A DNA stretch of 64,000 nucleotides from Parabacteroides massiliensis. Its GTDB lineage: Bacteria > Bacteroidota > Bacteroidia > Bacteroidales > Tannerellaceae. The stretch is from NCBI RefSeq assembly GCF_900155425.1, contig NZ_LT700190.1, forward strand, positions 727,386-791,385, written 5' to 3'. Numbering within the stretch: the first letter of the stretch is position 1; every line of letters begins with the position of its first letter. The notes below the pieces were generated by a model. That model was not told where the DNA came from and searched no databases. It saw only the letters and a program-made list of their open reading frames with translations. Shown piece after piece: positions 56,016-63,695 of this stretch. A program made the position numbers and the translations under genes.

Positions 56016-56723
56016 ATGCAAAATAATTCAGAAAAGCCATTGGTTCGTATGTATGTAATGGATAATCCTTTTTGTAATAGGAACATTACGTGTTATCTGT
56101 TTATACTGGAAACAAGAAAGGAGTTTTGTATTACTCTGGAAGAACATGCGTTTGGCAGTGATATTGTTTTATGTTTGTTTCTATCGTTTGGTTTGATAGA
56201 TACGGATGATAATCATTTCATTCTAAATGATGTAATGACTAATTCAACTATCGTGTTAAAGAAGAATGATTCAGATCTTATTGTAGATAAAGGATTTTTA
56301 TTTATGAAAGAAAAATGTTTTGTATATGAGGATGAATATAATTATTTTGAGTATGAACATTTTTTGGATATAAAGAAAGAATATAAGAGTAAAGAGAAAA
56401 ATAGAAAACGATATTTAAGTAAATTGAGTATGGATGAAATTCCTCTGCAATTAGGTGATTATTATAATCAACATCTTCATGTTTGTTTAGATAAAGGTTT
56501 TAATTATCAAATCTATTTTTTGATAGAACGGTATGCTGCTAAGATTGCAGAAGGAAAATGGGAAAAGACTGGGAATAAGCTTTTATTGCATGACACATTT
56601 TTAGAATGCGATTTCGTATATCTGATCGAGTCGGATTACTTGTATTCTATTTATGCTCCAAACGATTTGAATGAAACGGATCGGTATTCATTAGGTATTA
56701 TGTATCCATTCATTATGCGATAG
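56016..56723 (+). CDS. Island paralogue family, member 2 (unknown, no signal peptide)
   Basis: 235 residues, cytoplasmic by sequence. Shares with its neighbours: a strand pair LSFGLIDTDDNHFILNDV, IVLKKNDSD, DKGFLFMKEKCFVYEDE, then IPLQLGDYYNQHLHVCLD, and GKWEKTGNKLLLHDTFLECDF. I recognise no characterised family. GC content is very low and Tyr, Asp and Lys are frequent. Position in a tandem array behind an Rhs tip suggests an immunity gene without its own toxin. Confidence 0.65.
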   Translation: MQNNSEKPLVRMYVMDNPFCNRNITCYLFILETRKEFCITLEEHAFGSDIVLCLFLSFGLIDTDDNHFILNDVMTNSTIVLKKNDSDLIVDKGFLFMKEKCFVYEDEYNYFEYEHFLDIKKEYKSKEKNRKRYLSKLSMDEIPLQLGDYYNQHLHVCLDKGFNYQIYFLIERYAAKIAEGKWEKTGNKLLLHDTFLECDFVYLIESDYLYSIYAPNDLNETDRYSLGIMYPFIMR

Positions 56724-56747
56724 TTTTATTGAATTAAATTTTGAAAA

Positions 56748-57386
56748 ATGAATCGTTATATTGTTAGTCAATTTGAATTAGAAAATCCTTTTCCGGAAAT
56801 CGGTATATCTTGTTATTTGGAGATATTTGATAAGGAAAATGAATATTATATTACAATTGTTGAAAAAAGGGATTGTGATAGGTATATCTTGTTTTTGTCT
56901 TTTGGAGTCATTGAATTTGAGGGAAACAAGATCATATTTAAAGATATTCGGGCTGGATGTGATTTGGTGATGACTAAAGAGGGCAAGGGACTTTTTGTTA
57001 ATAAAGGATATTACTTTATGAAAAATAAATATTTTATTGACCGGGGAAAGTCTAACTATTCTGAAAATCATTCAATGTTGGATATGAAAAAAGAATGTCA
57101 GAGAAAAATAAGGGGAAATAATTCTTATTTGAATGCTCTGAATTTAGATCAAATACCATTGCAGTTGGGAGATTATAAGAATGGATGTGTTCATATTGAT
57201 TTGGATATAGCTTTTTCTTATCGGATTTATTATTTGGTTGGTAAAACTAAGATTTTTTTGTCTTTAGGTAAATGGGCAAAACAGGAATCTGCATTGTCTA
57301 TGTATATGACGGCTTCTAAACTTAATTGTTGGAATACTTATTCTGAAAAATGTGTAATACCTAAAATATTGAAGGCCTTATGGTAA
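56748..57386 (+). CDS. Island paralogue family, member 3 (unknown, divergent C-terminus)
   Basis: 212 residues. Family blocks: LSFGVIEFEGNKIIFKDI, LVMTKEGKGLFVNKGYYFMK, IPLQLGDYKNGCVHIDLD, SLGKWAK. After GKWAK it departs from the family (QESALSMYMTASKLN) and ends earlier; inserting one A in the AAAA run near 57276 would give the family-like WAKTG, so a frameshift is possible. Its stop overlaps the next start (TAATG at 57384-57388), which argues that this reading frame is still translated. Confidence 0.55.
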   Translation: MNRYIVSQFELENPFPEIGISCYLEIFDKENEYYITIVEKRDCDRYILFLSFGVIEFEGNKIIFKDIRAGCDLVMTKEGKGLFVNKGYYFMKNKYFIDRGKSNYSENHSMLDMKKECQRKIRGNNSYLNALNLDQIPLQLGDYKNGCVHIDLDIAFSYRIYYLVGKTKIFLSLGKWAKQESALSMYMTASKLNCWNTYSEKCVIPKILKALW

Positions 57387-58132
57387 TGAAATTTGTGTTA
57401 TTTCTAATTCTACTTGTTTGTTCGGGTAGGGTGTCAGCTCAGTATTATGAGCTTAATAAAATACAGGTTGTTGATATTTTGACTGGTCAAGAAGTGCTGT
57501 TTGAATTGAATTTGATGGATGATATCTATTGTATTGAATATTCTGATATCTACTCGGAAGGTGGTACCAGTTTTGTATTTTCTTATGGTCGAGTCAGTAT
57601 TTGTGGAAATAAATACTATCTAATGGATATGCAATCCGATATGGATATTGTGTTGGAAAGCAACAAAGATAAATCTGTATTTAAAATACAAAAAGGATTC
57701 TCCATTATGCAAGGGCATGAGTTTGTTTATAGTGGAGATAATAAGGATTATGAGGATATGTTAAATTCATTTGTTCGCCCTTATATTAAAAGTAAGAAAA
57801 GTAATGATTTTTGTAAGTTAGATAATGATTTTTATCAATGTACACCGTTGGAACTTGGTGTGTATGAAAATAATTATATTTCACTGTATTTGGAATATGA
57901 TTTTCAATATAGTATAAAATTTAGTGTTTATGATTTTGAGCAGACTATTTCGGAAGGTTCTTGGTGTAAAAAAGGAAATAAATTGGAGTTGTATGATCAA
58001 TTTGCAGATCATTGTTTTACGGCATTGATAGATTCGTGTGATATAAAAGTTGTTGATTTTCCTAATGAATTGGGTTCAGACTGTCGTTTTAAAAAGGTCA
58101 AAAGTAAAATGTTGCCATTTATTTTCAGATGA
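57386..58132 (+). CDS. Island paralogue family, member 4 (exported)
   Basis: 248 residues from MKFVLFLILLVCSGRVSA, a signal peptide; this start shares one base with the previous stop. Family blocks: FSYGRVSICGNKYYLMDM, IVLESNKDK, QKGFSIMQGHEFVYSG, TPLELGVYENNYISLYLE, GSWCKKGNKLELYDQF. Function unknown. Members with and without a signal peptide alternate in this array, so related proteins would work in different compartments. Confidence 0.65.
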   Translation: MKFVLFLILLVCSGRVSAQYYELNKIQVVDILTGQEVLFELNLMDDIYCIEYSDIYSEGGTSFVFSYGRVSICGNKYYLMDMQSDMDIVLESNKDKSVFKIQKGFSIMQGHEFVYSGDNKDYEDMLNSFVRPYIKSKKSNDFCKLDNDFYQCTPLELGVYENNYISLYLEYDFQYSIKFSVYDFEQTISEGSWCKKGNKLELYDQFADHCFTALIDSCDIKVVDFPNELGSDCRFKKVKSKMLPFIFR

Positions 58133-58151
58133 AGTAAGAAGCTGTTTTGAA

Positions 58152-58262
58152 ATGATTAGAAAAATCTATTGGTTGGGAAATGGGAAGACAAACAACGTAC
58201 CAGGCATGGTATCAACAAATAAAATATATTGGGATGAATTTTATAAAAACTATCGGCCATGA
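58152..58262 (+). pseudogene. Short C-terminal relic ending FYKNYRP
   Basis: 36 residues, MIRKIYWLGNGKTNNVPGMV... ending in DEFYKNYRP, with the stop overlapping the next start (CCATGATTG). The same ending, FYKNYRP followed by a gene starting MIDVLYY, recurs at 58671 and in shorter form at 62675. I read it as the last codons of a lost toxin tip whose immunity gene remains. It could also be a leader peptide. Confidence 0.4.
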
Positions 58263-58672
58263 TTGATGTGTTATATTATATGTATTATTTGTTCTACTCA
58301 AAAAAAATAACAGTTAATTTTCCACATTTAAATACACTTGGAACTTTATGTTATATATTCATGTTTTGGGAGGTAAGCATTGTGGAGTTTGTCTCTACCT
58401 TTTTCTTTTTATATCATGTACCTGTTGGGATTCATAATATGATATTATTGTTAGGCAATGTGTTGATAATTTGGATTTATGGTATAAAAAAAAGAGGGAA
58501 ATATGTCGTTAAAAAGAAAAAGCCCCTTATTCGTGGAAGCTTTCGTCTTTCAGCCATCTTTGCAATACTTCTCTTTATCATGAGTTTTGTAATACCTATT
58601 ATAATGATTGAAGTGACAAAAGATATGAAAGAATATGTCGAACCGATGTACCGAGTGCTGTTTGGCAAATGA
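58259..58672 (+). CDS. Small membrane protein, MIDVLYY family, full-length copy
   Basis: 137 residues with about four hydrophobic segments (TLCYIFMFWEVSIVEFVSTFFF, IHNMILLLGNVLIIWIYGI, FAILLFIMSFVIPIIMI, and the start VLYYMYYLFY) and the ending EPMYRVLFGK. No known family is recognised. A shortened copy (62690) and a broken copy (58697) are nearby. Membrane immunity proteins of this kind often protect against pore-forming or membrane-acting toxins, but this is inference. Confidence 0.6.
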   Translation: MIDVLYYMYYLFYSKKITVNFPHLNTLGTLCYIFMFWEVSIVEFVSTFFFLYHVPVGIHNMILLLGNVLIIWIYGIKKRGKYVVKKKKPLIRGSFRLSAIFAILLFIMSFVIPIIMIEVTKDMKEYVEPMYRVLFGK

Positions 58673-58824
58673 TGAATTTTATAAAAACTATCGGCCATGA
58701 TTGATGTATTATATTAATTGATATGTACTATCTGTTCTATTTAAAGAAGCAGAAAGATACACAACCACATGGGAAAACGGTATGGGCTTTGAGTTTTGTT
58801 GAAAAATATATGTTGCAATTTTGA
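58671..58824 (+). pseudogene. Broken copy of the MIDVLYY gene with its preceding KNYRP tail
   Basis: GATGAATTTTATAAAAAC and TATCGGCCATGATTGATG repeat the junction at 58233-58270. Four bases inserted after codon 6 (near 58717) shift the frame, after which MYYLFYLKKQKDTQPHGKT continues the family before ending at 58824. The membrane-spanning rest of the gene is missing. Confidence 0.65.
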
Positions 58825-58847
58825 TTAATTAAAAAATATAATCAAGA

Positions 58848-59798
58848 ATGAAAAAGTTGGTTTTTTCTTTGCTTCTGCCTCTTTTTTTATGCAGTTGCGC
58901 CCCCAAAGTGTTGACGCACATAGAAAAGAAGTATCCTTCCCGTATTGCTGCGGATGAAGTCCATTTGTATGGAGTCGGGCAAACCGTGCCGGAAACAGCA
59001 GAGCGGATCGGAAGTGTAAGAGTGGTGGATGCCCCACCATCCACCAAGTGCAACTACGAGCTGGTTGTGGCATTGGCCAAACAGGAGACGGCGAAGAGTG
59101 GCGGAAATGCTTTGGCGTTAACGGATCACCGGAAGCCGTCGCTACTGGGTAGCAGTTGCCATCAGATTGCCGGCGATATGCTTTGGATCGGCGACACGGC
59201 AAATTGGGAAACGGAGACGGTTGCCGATTTGTCTGTTCCGGTAGGTGATAAAAATACCACCGGTGTGGTTAAAAGTGCTTTCCGGCACAGCACGTTCTAT
59301 GCTAATGTCGGTTATGCTTTTATAACCAGTAAGTATTATTTACCGTCGGGAGCATCGGGCAATCCCAAGAACGGTATGGACTGGCAATTAGGCTATGACT
59401 GGGTGTCAAGGAGCGGCTTTGGAGCCGGGTTGATGTATTCGGGCTATAAGTCGTCTTATGCCTATTCGAATGTGGATGTGAAAGTGGGGCTTGCATACGT
59501 GGCGCCTCAGTTTGTGATGAAACAAAAAGTAGGCCGTTGGGGGATTGAGGAAAAATTCGGTATCGGCTATTTCAAGTATCGGGAGTCGGCGAAAGGCACG
59601 AGTGCTTCTCTTTCGGGTGTGGGGTATGATTTCCTGTTTGGAGCGGAATATTACCTGTCTGACCATGTCGGGATCGGAGCGAACCTTGGATACATCGGCG
59701 GTTCTTTGCCGAAGCAGGACGCTGTGGATTATGGAGACGAGGAACATTCCGGAATCTTTCGTTTGCACTTTGACGCCGGAGTGCGGTTTCATTTCTGA
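58848..59798 (+). CDS. Outer-membrane-type lipoprotein with beta-barrel C-terminus
   Basis: 316 residues, lipobox FLCSC (Cys17). The N-terminal half (ADEVHLYGVGQTVPETAERI, NYELVVALAKQETAKSGGNAL) is a small periplasmic domain; from about 145 it becomes alternating beta strands ending in FRLHFDAGVRFHF, with the aromatic C-terminus of outer-membrane barrels. Its GC content and codon use match the core chromosome rather than the AT-rich neighbours, so it is probably a resident gene next to the response regulator into which the island has grown. Confidence 0.7.
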   Translation: MKKLVFSLLLPLFLCSCAPKVLTHIEKKYPSRIAADEVHLYGVGQTVPETAERIGSVRVVDAPPSTKCNYELVVALAKQETAKSGGNALALTDHRKPSLLGSSCHQIAGDMLWIGDTANWETETVADLSVPVGDKNTTGVVKSAFRHSTFYANVGYAFITSKYYLPSGASGNPKNGMDWQLGYDWVSRSGFGAGLMYSGYKSSYAYSNVDVKVGLAYVAPQFVMKQKVGRWGIEEKFGIGYFKYRESAKGTSASLSGVGYDFLFGAEYYLSDHVGIGANLGYIGGSLPKQDAVDYGDEEHSGIFRLHFDAGVRFHF

Positions 59799-59861
59799 TC
59801 GGCGGATTTGACAACCGGGAGAGGCTGAATCGGGTTCGGCTTCTCCCGGTTGGATTGTCCG

Positions 59862-60533
59862 TCAGAAATCCAGTTGATATCCGATACAGGGGTGTGTACT
59901 GATATGAATGCGTTCGTCCAGCCGAAATTTCTTGCGGAGTTGCGAGATGATATTGTTCAGGCTTTCTTCACTCAAATTTTTACCCCATATTTCTTCAAGT
60001 AGTTGTTTGCGTGTGGCGACCTGTCCTTTATTGGAGTATAGCATTCGCAAAACCTGAAATTCTTTCGGAAGTAGTTTCTCAATCTTTTTATCCGGATAGA
60101 TCAGAAGATGTTTGTCAGTGTCTACTTGATAAGTACTGATTGCCCATATCGCAGGCGTCTGCTTGGGAGGTTGTTGCAATAGTCTTCTAATCTGAAAAAC
60201 CAATTCCGTAATGTCATACGGTTTTTTGATGTAGTGATTGGCTCCTGTGTCGTAGCTACGGATGATCTCGGTTCCGTTCGTATGTGAGGAAGCTATGATG
60301 ACCGGTAGTTGCGGGTATTGTGAGCGGAACGCCGGAAGAAAGTCGAGGCTGTTTTGATTGTTTACTTCAATATCCAATATCAGCAAATCAGGCGGAATGG
60401 AAGCCAGACTTTCTTGAACTCCGTTTAACGTTGTCCTGAAATCGACTTCAAATCCATAGTCGCCCAAGGCTTGCACGATCAGATTCCCTAAAATCCGATC
60501 GTCTTCGATGTATATGATTTTGTCTCTTGTCAT
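59862..60533 (-). CDS. Two-component response regulator (OmpR type)
   Basis: 223 residues from MTRDKIIYIEDD; 9 more codons upstream are in frame. The receiver domain has the acidic pair ED, phospho-acceptor in LLILDIEVNN (Asp54) and IKKPYDI (Lys about 107). The C-terminal winged helix (LLPKEFQVLRMLYSNKGQVA, LSEESLNNIISQLRKKF) binds DNA. No kinase gene adjoins it; the only kinase in the window is 15 kb away on the same strand. If the island were removed, this gene would directly precede the kinase gene, the normal order. A decayed copy of codons 13-49 lies at 63464-63574. Confidence 0.93.
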   Translation of the reverse strand: MTRDKIIYIEDDRILGNLIVQALGDYGFEVDFRTTLNGVQESLASIPPDLLILDIEVNNQNSLDFLPAFRSQYPQLPVIIASSHTNGTEIIRSYDTGANHYIKKPYDITELVFQIRRLLQQPPKQTPAIWAISTYQVDTDKHLLIYPDKKIEKLLPKEFQVLRMLYSNKGQVATRKQLLEEIWGKNLSEESLNNIISQLRKKFRLDERIHISTHPCIGYQLDF

Positions 60534-60698
60534 TTTTTCCCTTTTTGTTTCAGAGGGCAAGATACTAAAAACTTGGTATATTGGTATAACTTGCAGATAT
60601 TCGGAAATAAAACCCTCAGAACATTTGAATTCAGGAATAAATAGAGTTTCTTTGTGTTATGAGGTGATCTCTCCATAAAAGTTTGCCGAAGTATTGAT

Positions 60699-61460
60699 AT
60701 GATTAAAAAATTAATATTGTTTTTGTTGATTAGTTGTGGCGCTTATGCTCAGAAAATATCAATAGACTTGTCCATTGAATGGGAAAAGAAAGAGTTTTCT
60801 ATGCAAGGAATGAAGTTTGATAGTATTCCATTTTTGAAAATTGAATATGTGAATTTGTCAGATGAAAATTTGTATTGCATGAAAATTTATAGAAATTCGA
60901 ATCATTTACCTAACTTTTTGTCATCGGTTCAAACTATTAATATTGAAGATAAGCTCATCCATTATAACCCTTTTGTGTGTAATTGGAATGTTTTTGTCGG
61001 AGGAATTGTTCCGGATAATCTTCATTGGTATGTTTTGCCGGATAGTTTGAATTTCAGTAGTGAACATGAAGCAGATCTCATAAACGATGTGTTATATGAG
61101 ATTTATTCTCCTTTATCAGATCCTTTAACCCTATCAGAAGTTGATAATATAAATAGATTTGATAAATTGCAAGATGAAGATATATTGAATTGTATGAGGA
61201 GAGATGATATGGTCTTTTTGAAATCGGAAGAAACTTATTCTGAATATTATTCTTTAATCGGTTTTTTGAAGTTGAAGGGGAATTATACTTTTTTGTTGTC
61301 GCTGGATCGAATGCAGGGATATGTAGAGATAAAACCTTTTTGGAATAGTAATACATCTAAGTTTGAGCGTGAAAAGAAAAAATTGCCCAAACGAATAGAG
61401 TGTTATTCTTTATATGATGGAATCATTCGATCGAATAGGATTTCAGTACAATTTAAATAA
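60699..61460 (+). CDS. Exported protein of unknown function in the Rhs island
   Basis: 253 residues with signal peptide MIKKLILFLLISCGAYA. The mature part starts with a beta-sandwich-like segment (ISIDLSIEWEKKEFSMQGMK, FLKIEYVNLSDENLYCMKIY) that is reminiscent of the candidate immunity lipoprotein at 52575 (both contain an N-(L/I)-S-D motif before a strand). No known family is recognised. AT-rich like the neighbours. Immunity is a reasonable guess only. Confidence 0.6.
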   Translation: MIKKLILFLLISCGAYAQKISIDLSIEWEKKEFSMQGMKFDSIPFLKIEYVNLSDENLYCMKIYRNSNHLPNFLSSVQTINIEDKLIHYNPFVCNWNVFVGGIVPDNLHWYVLPDSLNFSSEHEADLINDVLYEIYSPLSDPLTLSEVDNINRFDKLQDEDILNCMRRDDMVFLKSEETYSEYYSLIGFLKLKGNYTFLLSLDRMQGYVEIKPFWNSNTSKFEREKKKLPKRIECYSLYDGIIRSNRISVQFK

Positions 61461-61490
61461 GAAATTTCAAAAGGTGGACAATGTCATTAA

Positions 61491-61668
61491 TAAATTACCA
61501 ATTTCTTTTTATCTAAAATATATTCGTATGAATCTATTTATATTGGCTCTTTTGTTTTTTTGCAATTTTTCTTTGGTAGCTACGGGAAAATTAGTGTATG
61601 TCTATTCTAATAATGGTACGGATGTAATATTAGTTTTGTCGGGAAAACAGATCCTGGATTTGGAATGA
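61491..61668 (+). pseudogene. Duplicated junction: end of an Rhs tip plus start of its immunity gene
   Basis: Bases 61491-61647 match 55201-55358 at about 95%: the last codons of the orphan Rhs tip, then the immunity start MNLFILALLFFCNFSLVA (ATG at 61528). The frame is cut after LVLSGK and ends at 61668. The toxin part is gone, so this is the remainder of a second copy of that cassette. Confidence 0.8.
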
Positions 61669-61703
61669 AAATTAAGTTTTAAAATATTTAGATAGTACAG
61701 AGT

Positions 61704-62107
61704 ATGAAATGTATCTTTTATGATTATTTTTATCATGATGTGGTAATTAGAAGTTTATCATATGATTTTGATGATATTGAAAATTGTTATTATATTCAGT
61801 TTGTATTAAATATTGGAAATGCAAATGTAGAGGAGGATAGTATACAGGATCTGGGAAAAAAGTGAAATGTGCTTTTAGAAACTTATATTATTCTTACGTG
61901 GATTTATGTCATAATATAGTGGGAGATTATTATATATCATATTCAGAAGTAAATGATATAGATCCGATTTTATTGGAATATAAAGAAAAAATGAAAAAAT
62001 ATCTTTCGGAGGAAATATTATGTAAATTGAAATGTTATTCTATTTATACAAATGCGGGTGTTATTAAGATAATAGCAGAAAATGATATTGAAATTTTCGA
62101 TACTTGA
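61704..62107 (+). pseudogene. Immunity-type gene broken at a poly-A run
   Basis: It starts MKCIFYDYFYHDVVIRSLSY and stops at 61865 after 53 codons. Adding one A to the A6 run at 61856-61861 joins it to the frame that continues VKCAFRNLYYSYVDLCHN to 62107, giving about 134 residues. The first part matches the fragment at 53189-53254. It may be a true pseudogene, a slipped-strand on/off switch or a sequencing error in a homopolymer. No known family is recognised. Confidence 0.65.
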
Positions 62108-62140
62108 ATACCGATTGTTGTTGCATAAAATAGAAGATTG

Positions 62141-62602
62141 ATGAAATTTGAAAATCAAATTATTCAAAAAATAGATTCTGGGTCAATAGATGTATCTTGC
62201 CCTATTTATTTATCTAATTGTATTATTGATACATTAGATTTTGTGGGTATAGAGTTTGAGAAAGAAGTTATAATACGAAGATGTATTATAACCAATATGG
62301 ATATATACTCATCTTGGTTTAGTAAAGGATTGATATTTGTTGAAAATTTAGTATTGTCTGATATTGACTATGAAATGGGAGGACATAATAAGAAAGAGAT
62401 TATTATAGAACAAAACATCTTCAAGGGTTTCTTCTCTTTTTTTGATTGTTGTTTTGAGAAAGAAATTGTTATTAGAAATAATATTTTTACTGGAAACAGC
62501 GATTTGTTATTACAGGAAAATAAAGGATTTGATAATATATTTGAAAATGGATATATTGTAGAAAATAATATAGGAAGATTGGATATGCTGCGGCTTTTGT
62601 GA
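62141..62602 (+). CDS. Beta-helix (pentapeptide-like) protein, unknown
   Basis: 153 residues from the ATG, no signal peptide. Repeating strands of five to six residues with regularly placed hydrophobics and Asn/Cys (CPIYLSNCIIDTLDFVGIEF, EVIIRRCIITNMDIYSSWF, EIIIEQNIFKGFFSFFDCCF, EIVIRNNIFTG) indicate a right-handed beta-helix. Such small proteins in toxin clusters can act as immunity or DNA-mimic proteins; no specific assignment can be made. Starts 33 bp after the broken gene. Confidence 0.55.
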   Translation: MKFENQIIQKIDSGSIDVSCPIYLSNCIIDTLDFVGIEFEKEVIIRRCIITNMDIYSSWFSKGLIFVENLVLSDIDYEMGGHNKKEIIIEQNIFKGFFSFFDCCFEKEIVIRNNIFTGNSDLLLQENKGFDNIFENGYIVENNIGRLDMLRLL

Positions 62603-62689
62603 AAACAGAAATAATTTTTATTGATGTAATTATGGAAGATTATAAAATTAAATTTTAATATGTATGGATTTCTCTAAAAACTATCGGCC

Positions 62690-62959
62690 ATGATTGATGT
62701 ATTATATTATATGTACTACCTGTTCTATTCAAAGAAACTGAAAGAAGCAGATCCTCATTGGAGCACGATTTGGTTCTTAGGTATTTTCTTCTCTTATTGG
62801 GTATTTTGTGCTATTGATTTATTTTTGCTTTTTTTCTTTTTGTATTCAATCTCTTTGGGAGGTGCACTTGCAATTTTCTTTTTAGGAGTACTGCTGTTTT
62901 ATTGGATTTATATGTATCAGCTTGTTGAGCCTATGTCCCGGATGGTGTTTGGTGGATGA
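62690..62959 (+). CDS. Small membrane protein, MIDVLYY family, internally shortened
   Basis: 89 residues. It begins MIDVLYYMYYLFYSKKLKEA and ends LVEPMSRMVFGG like the 137-residue copy at 58259, but about 48 residues in the middle, including the last helix and the basic loop, are missing. Two membrane helices remain. The preceding ACTATCGGCCATGATTGATG is the repeated junction seen twice before. Confidence 0.55.
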   Translation: MIDVLYYMYYLFYSKKLKEADPHWSTIWFLGIFFSYWVFCAIDLFLLFFFLYSISLGGALAIFFLGVLLFYWIYMYQLVEPMSRMVFGG

Positions 62960-62975
62960 TTAAATATGTACAATT

Positions 62976-63463
62976 ATGGAGAGTGTTCAATATAAAGAAT
63001 ATCAATTGTCTGATTTGTCAAATCTGATAACTGAATATGATAGAAAGATTGAAAAAAAGTTTAGAATAGAGATTGTCCTTTTAATGATGGAACAAAGGGG
63101 ACAGTACTGTTTAAGTATACATCTACCTGAACTTAACGCGCCAGTCGATTTGCCTATTTCCTATGGTAATGTTAGAAAGGAAGGTGATATCGTGTATTTA
63201 AATGATGTTGTGTCAGGGTTACAGATCATCTTGAAAAAGAAAGATTCAAATACGTTTAGCTGTTGTACAGGTTTTTATTTTTTAATGGGGAAAAAGTTCG
63301 TATATCAATCGGTAAATCTTGTTGATGAGGAATATTTATCTTTTGACATTGATGAAGGGAAGCGTAGAAGGGGTTAAAGAGAACATTTGTATGAAGATGA
63401 AATGTCGAATGAAGTCGTTCCTTTTCAATTAGGCATGTATGGGCATCAATTGACTTTTGATGT
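62976..63463 (+). pseudogene. Island paralogue family, member 5, truncated
   Basis: The frame opens with MESVQYKEYQLSDLSNLITE and contains the family blocks ISYGNVRKEGDIVYLNDV, IILKKKDSN, TGFYFLMGKKFVYQS. An in-frame TAA at 63375-63377 ends it after 133 residues, yet the same frame continues REHLYEDEMSNEVVPFQLGM, the next family block. At 63464 it runs into a copy of response-regulator DNA, so the C-terminal third is lost. Confidence 0.7.
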
Positions 63464-63574
63464 AATCAGGCGGCATGGAAGCCGGACTTTCTTGAACCCC
63501 GTTTTAACGTTGTCCTGAAATCGACTTCAACCCCATAGTCGCCCAAGGCTTGCACGGGCAGATTCCTTAAAATC
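63464..63574 (-). pseudogene. Decayed copy of response-regulator codons 13-49
   Basis: About 110 bp match 60386-60495 at roughly 90%, with one extra T in a T-run that breaks the frame. Both copies have the same orientation. It marks the right edge of the island: beyond it lie only a short spacer and the ddh promoter. Confidence 0.85.
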
Positions 63575-63636
63575 AGGGTATATAACCTTGGATTGAGGGC
63601 TGCTTTTCATTTTAAGCAAAAACAACGTCCCCCTCT

Positions 63637-63667
63637 TTTGTCAATCCCTTAATTATAACTACTTTTG
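63637..63667 (+). promoter_or_regulatory. Promoter of ddh
   Basis: TTTG at 63637-63640 and TACTTTTG at 63660-63667 are separated by exactly 19 bp, an ideal Bacteroidota -33/-7 pair, 28 bp before the ddh start codon. Confidence 0.8.
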
Positions 63668-63695
63668 TGGCTGAAGAAAAAGTAAAAACTAAAGT

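Noticed and set aside
58050..58151. Upstream extension of the KNYRP frame into the end of the preceding gene
   Set aside because: It overlaps the C-terminal codons of family member 4 in another frame; only the part from 58152 is repeated elsewhere in the island.
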